A DNA stretch of 64,000 nt from positions 28,650,501 to 28,714,500 of the forward strand of contig CM060834.1 in assembly GCA_030762175.1 (NCBI GenBank), given 5' to 3'. How positions within the stretch are numbered: the first letter of the stretch is position 1; every line of letters begins with the position of its first letter. Both the position numbers and the translations under genes were made by a program. This DNA is from Metallyticus violacea. Taxonomy: Eukaryota; Arthropoda; Insecta; Mantodea; Metallyticidae. Below the pieces are notes generated by a model. That model worked only from the letters and a program-made list of their open reading frames with translations. It did no database searches and was not told the origin of the DNA. This document shows positions 57,001-64,000 of the stretch, one piece after another.

Positions 57001-59488
57001 TATTAAAATTAGAAAATGCCAGGAAAATAATGATACCAGTATATAGAATACTAACCGATATCAGATCAGAACATCAAATCTATTAAACTCTACATTACCG
57101 GCTATCATTAAGGTGATTCAACGGAGTTTATAGCAAAACGCCTCCTTCTTCTAAGCTCAGTTTCCAGTTTCCTCGCATTTCTCTATGCGTTAGGTTTGCA
57201 AAGCTAGTCCCCCCCCCTCCCCCCAGTTCAAACATGTAACTGTCACTTGCACAACACATGGAACCAAAAAACAACCGCCTGGTCTACTTGCCTGACATTA
57301 GGATAGGAACTTTCCTTATATTGTTAACCTTATATCGTTAATCTTCACCAAGATCAAAAATGCTCGTCAGACCAGCTCAATGTCAAAGGGTTTTGACAAT
57401 TTTTTTTGACATTTAGATACAAATTTTTGCCTAAGCGACCAGGGAAGGAAAAACCAACAGTAAGGATGGCCGGCCTCAAGAGTTTTGAACTGGAAATCTC
57501 CCGATAGAAACCCCAAATATTAGCGCCTAAGTCACCATTCGGTACATTATCAATTTATCAATGCTAAGAACTGCTTTCTTGAAATCGACATAAAACAAAG
57601 GCGATTTTTATTTTACTATTATGTCTTCTATAGTATTTTTACACTTTAATATACTGTAATTAATGATAATAAATAAAGTGTGTTGTTCTTGCTACTATTA
57701 GGATTTTGTTGTTGATAACTGTGTCTGAAGAAGATTCAGCAAAATTTAAATGGAATTTTATTAGTTATTTTCATTGTAATATTAATTTTAGACGTTTAGA
57801 AATGTCAACAAAAAACCAGCTTAATGAGAGTATAGTAAAACCCAAAATGACCTTAGTATACTTTACAAAAACAGTGCATTTCTTCAAATCTGATCCTATA
57901 CAGTCACACAAATGTATAAAGACTGTCGATGGCTGCTTGAGGCAATAACTGACCTTTCACAAAGACTGGCTAGCCAGGTTTTGAAATGCTATTCTCTAGA
58001 AATGGACGGGCATTGCCACTGTATACACCTTATTTTTCGCTTTGTAAAAGCAGGCTTGATTAATGAACCCTCTTTGTTCTCTTGTTTAGATTCCATTAAT
58101 ACTTTTTTCTGATGTACCAGTTTTGTTTACATGCGACATACAAAATATATCTCCCACGATACGTTCCTGTTGAGATTTTCCACCGGTATGCAGAAAATCA
58201 GGTTTTACCTCTTCTTGTCTCCTTTATTTTCACACATTCTGCATTTTAATTCCTTGCTCATTTCAGTTCAATTTTCTTTATGCTGCACTTATTAGCATAT
58301 ATCCTAGACATCAACCAATATATTTGCAGACAACTTCCCCCGTCTTTTTTATTTTTAACAACAGATCTATAAACTAATTACCCAAAGTTTTAATATGTGT
58401 CAAACATGCCATTTGCCTAGCCAAATGGCATTGAAGTGAGCTCAATAACCTTTCGAATTCCGTCGTTTTTAAAGATTTCCTCAATACAACATAAAATATT
58501 ATAAATATCACTGCGATACTTTTGAGTCGATCCCGGTGGACATCGTACCATTTGCAATAAGTGGCATTCACAAAATAAACTCAAAATGCATCTGCAATAT
58601 AAAGCAGGGGCAGGAATTTGAACCTAAGTTCTCCAACCATTTAATAATAAAGTTCCTGGAATTAAGTAAATCTAAGAATAAAATTCTGCAAATAGCTTAA
58701 AATTTATACCTATATAAAATTTAGTATTTTCTGGCTGATGACTTTGATCCTTTATGTACAATTATTTAATTAATGTTTTTGGCAGTCTAATACATATTAA
58801 TTGCAAGTATAATTTGCTAACAACATTTTCTAACTGAACTACACCCGCACATGAATCCTTGCTTACTCGGATGGTTTTACTGAATTTGTATTGCCGATTA
58901 ATGTTGTAACATTCTACAACTACCCGGCGACTTTCACCAATATGTCATGACTCCTTTGTCTACAAATATTACATAAGTGACATCGCGAACACGTAGGTCT
59001 TCACTATCATCGTAATTGAGAACTATTAGCTTGGCAATAAATATGAATAAAATTTTTTTAAATCAAAATTCTTGTGTTTCATACTCAACGATTAATATTT
59101 ATTATATTCTTTCAGATTATCAAAGAGTCAGTGTTAACAATTTCTACGTATCTGATTTTACAATATCGATTTCAGTTGTGCTTGCATCTGGGCTGGGAGA
59201 GGGGTGCGACACACGACATGTTGTATACGTTCGGGGCGCTGTTCTCAACAACTCCATCCTAACATTCCTAATAATTAACTACATACAATGGAGGAACTAC
59301 CGACACCAATCACATTAAAACACAAGACTTGCTTCTGGAAATTTCTGATAACCAACCGCCAACAACTGTAATTCTACTTAGCAGACATTCTTTCCGCAAA
59401 CAGTTAACGAACACGCTGTATTGTGTAAACAAATCATATGCCATAATATTTAGATGAATAAATTGAATTAAATTGAAATTGCATACCA
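57001..59488. other. Spacer, nothing firmly recognised
   Basis: A mixed C-run lies near 57,209. Frames at 57,706-57,948 (plus), 58,374-58,571 (minus) and 59,016-59,318 (plus) have no known motif. The end 'gatgaataaattgaattaaa' (about 59,452-59,480) looks like a LINE simple-repeat tail, but no coding part was found upstream. Confidence 0.3.
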
Positions 59489-59656
59489 ATGGCAGCCAAG
59501 GACCCAAGTGCAATATATCATATTATTTTAAGAGATGTATCAAAGATGGAACCAGATCTAGATTTAACTGCACAAGATATTGCTAGGTTAGAGTACTACA
59601 GTGATTTTGAACAGAATTTTAGTGAGTATAAAGCAATTTTAAGAGACAATAGATAA
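59489..59656 (+). CDS. Short coding-like ORF, 55 codons, unassigned
   Basis: The ATG at 59,489 (cataccaATGg) has an in-frame TGA five codons upstream. The peptide begins MAAKDPSAIYHIILRDVSKM, continues EPDLDLTAQDIARLEYYSDF and ends EQNFSEYKAILRDNR. It is acidic, with a helix-forming pattern, and contrasts with the Lys/Asn/Phe/Ile bias of spurious frames around it. It may be a micropeptide, an exon extended by readthrough, or a pseudogene piece. I recognise no family and saw no upstream promoter. Confidence 0.3.
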   Translation: MAAKDPSAIYHIILRDVSKMEPDLDLTAQDIARLEYYSDFEQNFSEYKAILRDNR

Positions 59657-60255
59657 AATCTAAAACAATAGTTTATGGCCCCACTTTTTGTGAATAGGTA
59701 ATTTTCATAGAAACATTCAAATTAGTCAATTTTAATAGCATAAAACCCTAATTATTTTAATGTCAATATTATAAAGATTAGCAACTGGTACTGTTGTTAA
59801 GTAAAAACATATTTAACGTTAGTTTTTAAATGCTATGAACCTTTGATAAAATACATGTGCCTAACACAAATTATATTAAATTTTTGCTCATATGTTACAC
59901 CACAGTTCGATAATTAAATCCATATGTATGCATGTATTTTATTGCATATAAATTCTAACCTTGTTGATAATATGTATATGCATTACATGACATTTACTAG
60001 TTCCATAAAATGTAAAACACTACTTGTGTAGCACTAAATACTACAAAATAAACATATTTCGACATTATATTACATTTCAAACGCTCTATACACCTGTAAA
60101 AAACCTAATTGAACTTCACTGGAACTACAAATGCATAATGGAAAATAGAAGCCATATTACTATGCGTTCTGCTCAGCATGTTAAAAATGAAATTATAATA
60201 TTCTGGGTAGAAGACTCTCAGAAGACCGAAAACCATACATATAGAAGTTATATTC
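59657..60255. other. AT-rich spacer, nothing recognised
   Basis: An 80-codon plus-strand frame at 60,024-60,266 has no known motif. Confidence 0.35.
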
Positions 60256-61002
60256 TTAAGTTTTAAATAAATAAACATGAAGCTTGGAGAGACGGCGATT
60301 GAGCAAAGAACTCATCTTTTCTAAGAAGGCCGCCACGGCTATAACCTCCATCTTTATGGCAGTGTTATTATCCAGCCAGCGGGCGAGACAAAAACACATT
60401 GTTTCGTTTCTTCGCATGAGAAGCTTACGTTCGTTTCGCTTCAAGTTTAAATGCCATTTCCAAAGATCATCACCTGACATTCTGCGAATCGATGTAATCG
60501 AATTGAGAAGATAATACGTGACACAAGAAGAAAGGAGAAGGTCCCCGAGTGGGTAGAAAGGTAAGCATGGGCTAATTACTTCGTAAACAAGAAAATCCCT
60601 CAACAAACACTCTGATGAGAAATTCTCCCCAAGGCTTGTTTTAGAAACGTGACGATTTCCGAGTTTGTTGAGTTGCATTAGTGGATGTGCGTGCGCTCGC
60701 TCGCTCGAGTAGGCAGAGGAGATCCTTTCATTTTTGTATACAAGTGACCAGGGTTTCATATCTGCAAGCGAGGCTTGACTCACATGCCCCGTCCCTTCTA
60801 GTGCACTAAAACACAAAAAATGCTGACATACTAGGAAAATGGAGAAAAGAGTTGTTTTTAAATACCTACAAATAATGAACTTCTCCAATGCATAAAGATA
60901 TGTCGCGACTTTGGGAAAATGTGTTTCATATAGGATAATATAAGATGACATAGTGAGTTTAAATGTGGTAGAACGTTCTGCGAAAACAGGCAGGCGAATC
61001 AT
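60256..61002 (-). CDS. Longest ORF of the window (248 codons), unassigned
   Basis: The minus-strand ATG at 61,002 (MIRLPVFAERSTTFKL) opens an uninterrupted frame to 60,256 (ending LSKLHVYLFKT). It contains hydrophobic stretches (LKTTLFSIFLVCQHFLCFSA; FLVYEVISPCLPFYPLGDLL) and a basic segment (KWHLNLKRNERKLLMRRNET). The opposite strand is also open for 76 codons (60,284-60,514). A frame this long is unusual but not impossible by chance in 64 kb, and the region is less AT-rich than its surroundings, which lengthens chance frames. No domain is recognised. It may be a conserved non-coding block or a young gene. Confidence 0.2.
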   Translation of the reverse strand: MIRLPVFAERSTTFKLTMSSYIILYETHFPKVATYLYALEKFIICRYLKTTLFSIFLVCQHFLCFSALEGTGHVSQASLADMKPWSLVYKNERISSAYSSERAHAHPLMQLNKLGNRHVSKTSLGENFSSECLLRDFLVYEVISPCLPFYPLGDLLLSSCVTYYLLNSITSIRRMSGDDLWKWHLNLKRNERKLLMRRNETMCFCLARWLDNNTAIKMEVIAVAAFLEKMSSLLNRRLSKLHVYLFKT

Positions 61003-64000
61003 GGAACAATGTTACGACAGGGATTGCGCTACGCACTCGAAAATTAATTTTGTCGATGAGAAGTTACTGCATAATGGCCTCGCCCCTTGCGGAGGAAAAT
61101 CATGTTGCTGATCGGAACTCTAGCATTCATTTATATATAGAAATACTTTTTTCACATGTCGGATATTAGTCTTAAAGGAAGAATCAGGCTTGAACTTTGG
61201 CTCTTAATGGCGTAGTTTAGTTTATTCTATTCATGTATAAATATAGTAAACGAGTAATGGAAAAACATTCAATAATAACATCGCAATAAATGCAAAGGCT
61301 TTCCTGACACGTCAGCCGTAATGATGAAAATTCTGACTCAGCTATTAACCTTCTCAAAGCAATCGTAACAGTGGCATCCTGCGTTGTGTATGTTCCCATG
61401 CAAATGAAGACGGAACCCAATTAAGGATTAGCTTCGTCATATCAGTGTGATAATTATGTGATATCATTAAAACTCATAAAAGTTGCATCAAGGACGCCGG
61501 AAGTGTGAGGTCACTGGAAACGGACGTTAAGGGAAAGTGTTGTCGTATGAAGTCCAACTCATTCCTTTTCATTTTCCAACACACGGCCTTGCAGGATTTG
61601 ATCACTCTGGTTTTATGCATTTAACGTTTCAATGTGAAGTTTTACGAAAAATTAAAACTGACCTCACATTTTTAAAAATTAAAAACCTTTCCTACATTAC
61701 TACAACATGTAAAGAGGAATGGTTTTGTACAAACCAGCATCTAATAATTTTATGTAAAAATTCTACGGTTGCCATAATTTATTAAAATAGTATTTCTAGA
61801 GATAACCCTTAAAACATAAATCTGAACAATGGCTTATTTTAAAATTAAGGGTAATTAATTGTAAAACATGTCATTATTTTATAAGATTAGAAGAAAATTT
61901 TATTGTAAGCATTTTTGAAAGATTTCCCCCTTAAAGTCCTGTATATCTGTCTTGCACGCCGATGAAGTTGCCGCACAGTTAGCACTCGCAAGTCAAAGTA
62001 GCACGACTGACTTCTCGCTCAGCCAATACTACATGCACATTTATAGAATGTGTGCTATAAACTTTTCTGAAATCTTTAGCTTTAGGTTTTTTGTGTTCAC
62101 GTGCTTCGAAATTGTTGATTTTCACAATTATGCAACGTATCGAAATTAAAACAAGAAAAAGATTGAGGCCTTTCACATAATAATATTAAGACATTCAATT
62201 ATCTGATGACCGATGCGGCGGTGGAGGACTGTATAGCTAATAAGTCAACGTTCAAGGCTATTCGAATTACAAGAGTCCTAGCGGGGAGATTTGCCGAACT
62301 GCTATATTGGGCTTGAATCTCACGCCACTCAATATCGCCTGAACATCAAAAGAAAACAGTACGTGTCTAATCCTCAGTCTTCTAAGAATAATGAATGCCA
62401 AATACTTGGCCTAATGACCCTATACCATTTCGAATGGGGGAATTTGAAGAGAAATCCCCCAGGTCATCGAATTCTAAGGAGTAATGTCATTCATATATTA
62501 ACAGGTATTAACCACTTTGATCTAACTAAAGGATGACATCCGTCAAGTCTCAAAGAGACTTGAGCAATGGGTAATTTCATAAGCAGATGCAAACATTGTG
62601 TAAAAAATGAACACAGCAGTTCAACATAAATTGCTTGACATAAATTGAGAACTTAAATTTAAAAGGACATTAGAAAGTATTAGCTTCACTCTAATGTCGT
62701 TACTACCGACTTTGTTTTGCCACACTTCGCCGGCCCAGTGTACGGTGTACTTCGATAGATTGTGAGCTATGCCTTATCGGTTGATGCCGTATCGGTCATC
62801 AAATAATTGGATGATCCAACAAATCTCTCAACCCACTTGATATTACTGAGTGATCAAATTTATTTGGACTTTACCGCGAGTTTGCATACCTTGAAGGGTA
62901 TTGGCTTCGATAGTGGCACAGTCTTACTCTTTCTCTCTCTACCTATTCCGATGCGCACTTCCACCTTCCACAGTGATTTCTCAGTACTTGTTTGACTAGA
63001 TCAACTCCGTAATAGCGACGTCATCCAGTATTTTTTTTCATTGCTAATTTGTAAGGCTCACTGATGTCCGATTTCATATGACCTGGCATATATCCCACAT
63101 TTCACAAACGGCGTATTTTGTATTTTGGGCGTACTGGAGTAGCAACATGAGAATAAATCTTGCTGAAGTAAACGTGAGGTAATTATGCCCTATAAAATAC
63201 CATCGGGCACATTTTAATTTCCACAGCATTACTTTACTTCCACTTGTGGTTACGTAAGAAATAAATTTGAGAAAACATTCATCCCGAAAGGAATTTTTTT
63301 TACGAAAACAACGCATATTTTTTATCAGTGATGGCATATTCCACACAAACCATGTGCTTGGCTAACATTTGCAAACAGTATCAGGCAGGAAAATCACGGA
63401 GATTCCTCTTACCGTACCGATGTTCTTGCTTCTAAGCTACCGTGCCCTTTCCAGCATTAAATCTTATAAATAATTGCCCAGGACACCTCTTGTGCGAATA
63501 ACACTTTTAATACAAATTTATTCTAATAACATGATTAACTATGAAGAATGGCACCATAATTACAATAAGGTTTCCTATTCCTGTTTTCGCGGGAGGGAAA
63601 TTAATAAATTTTACATTCGATATCTAAAACCTAATGTTTAAAAGATAATGATGTTTTCTAACTTAAAACTATATAAAATTATAACGATATTTGGCTCATG
63701 TCTCTTGTGCAGGAAGTTATGAAAATGTGATTATTATATATCTATAATTTATGTGTGGCTATTACTGTCTATAACTCTAAATTTTTGGTGTTCTTTACTT
63801 TTAAATGAATATATCGTCAAAACTTTTACTGTAATAATGAAATTACAATAGTACAATGTTTTCCTAACTTTTTCGACTCCCAAACCCCCTTAATGTAGAC
63901 CTGAGCTGAATGAAACCACGTATTAATACACAAAATGTTTAACAACAGTCAATTAGTTGCTATAGTTATTGTAAATAGGCCTACCTTAGGATTCCCCTTC
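61003..64000. other. Spacer to window end; possible hAT-type terminus at ~63,865
   Basis: 61,500-61,640 and 62,190-62,520 are slightly GC-richer with short frames (61,537-61,785; 62,291-62,536, plus) and no known motif. At 63,860-63,910 'ttttcctaactttttcgact' and 'cccaaaccccctt' resemble the termini of hAT-like MITEs that begin with a cag(g/t)ggttccc-type end, but the other end would lie outside the window. Confidence 0.25.

Overview
The window is AT-rich, repeat-dense nuclear DNA from a eukaryote, most likely an insect or other arthropod with a large genome. Three things point there. The transposase remnants are of arthropod type (mariner/IS630-like, two with an insect-style helix-turn-helix domain, plus PIF/Harbinger). 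There are several tRNA-derived SINE families. Long microsatellites and stretches of unrecognised AT-rich sequence separate the repeats. I see no prokaryotic operon, no complete tRNA or rRNA gene, and no intact multi-domain gene. The longest open frame (60,256-61,002, minus strand, 248 codons) matches nothing I know.

Layout. 1-9 kb: the end of a structured repeat (copy A), LINE fragments, two SINEs (one nested in a possible MITE), a 61-bp-arm palindrome, and a LINE 3' end running into a 0.4-kb (TAC)n tract. 9-18 kb: a LINE 3' end, repeat copy B, a cluster of broken mariner-like transposases (one split by a SINE), and repeat copy C. 18.9-21.5 kb: a 908-bp TIR element with an internally deleted transposase, then a PIF/Harbinger element of about 1.2 kb. 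23.3-24.6 kb: a decayed LINE reverse transcriptase. 25.3-27 kb: an inverted-motif satellite with a 240-bp higher-order period. 27-28.4 kb: repeat copy D. 28.6-33.4 kb: mostly featureless, with one exon-like segment. 33.4-34.2 kb: a minisatellite with a palindromic AGAGATCTCT core. 35.5-36.3 and 49.7-50.5 kb: two copies of one internally deleted mariner-like element. 38-40 kb: a LINE 3' end and two unassigned candidate coding segments on the minus strand. 41-54 kb: three further copies of SINE family A, a 48-bp SINE stub, one SINE B, repeat copy E, three more transposase remnants and a dispersed tandem repeat. 54-64 kb: mostly unassigned, with one LINE 3' end, one short coding-like ORF and the 248-codon ORF.

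The recognised genes are nearly all relics of selfish elements and do not work together. The SINEs carry target-site duplications, so they were moved by a LINE reverse transcriptase, though the partner LINE cannot be named from this window. The DNA elements end in TA or TWA contexts typical of their superfamilies. The best candidates for something undescribed are: the five-copy, same-orientation repeat with an internal array of about 140-bp units (Helitron/DINE-like architecture), the inverted-motif satellite, the palindrome, and the pair of TIR elements sharing one deletion junction. The host-gene candidates (exon-like segments at 32.7, 38.5, 39.5 and 48.7 kb) rest only on reading frames and splice-like flanks and need transcript evidence.
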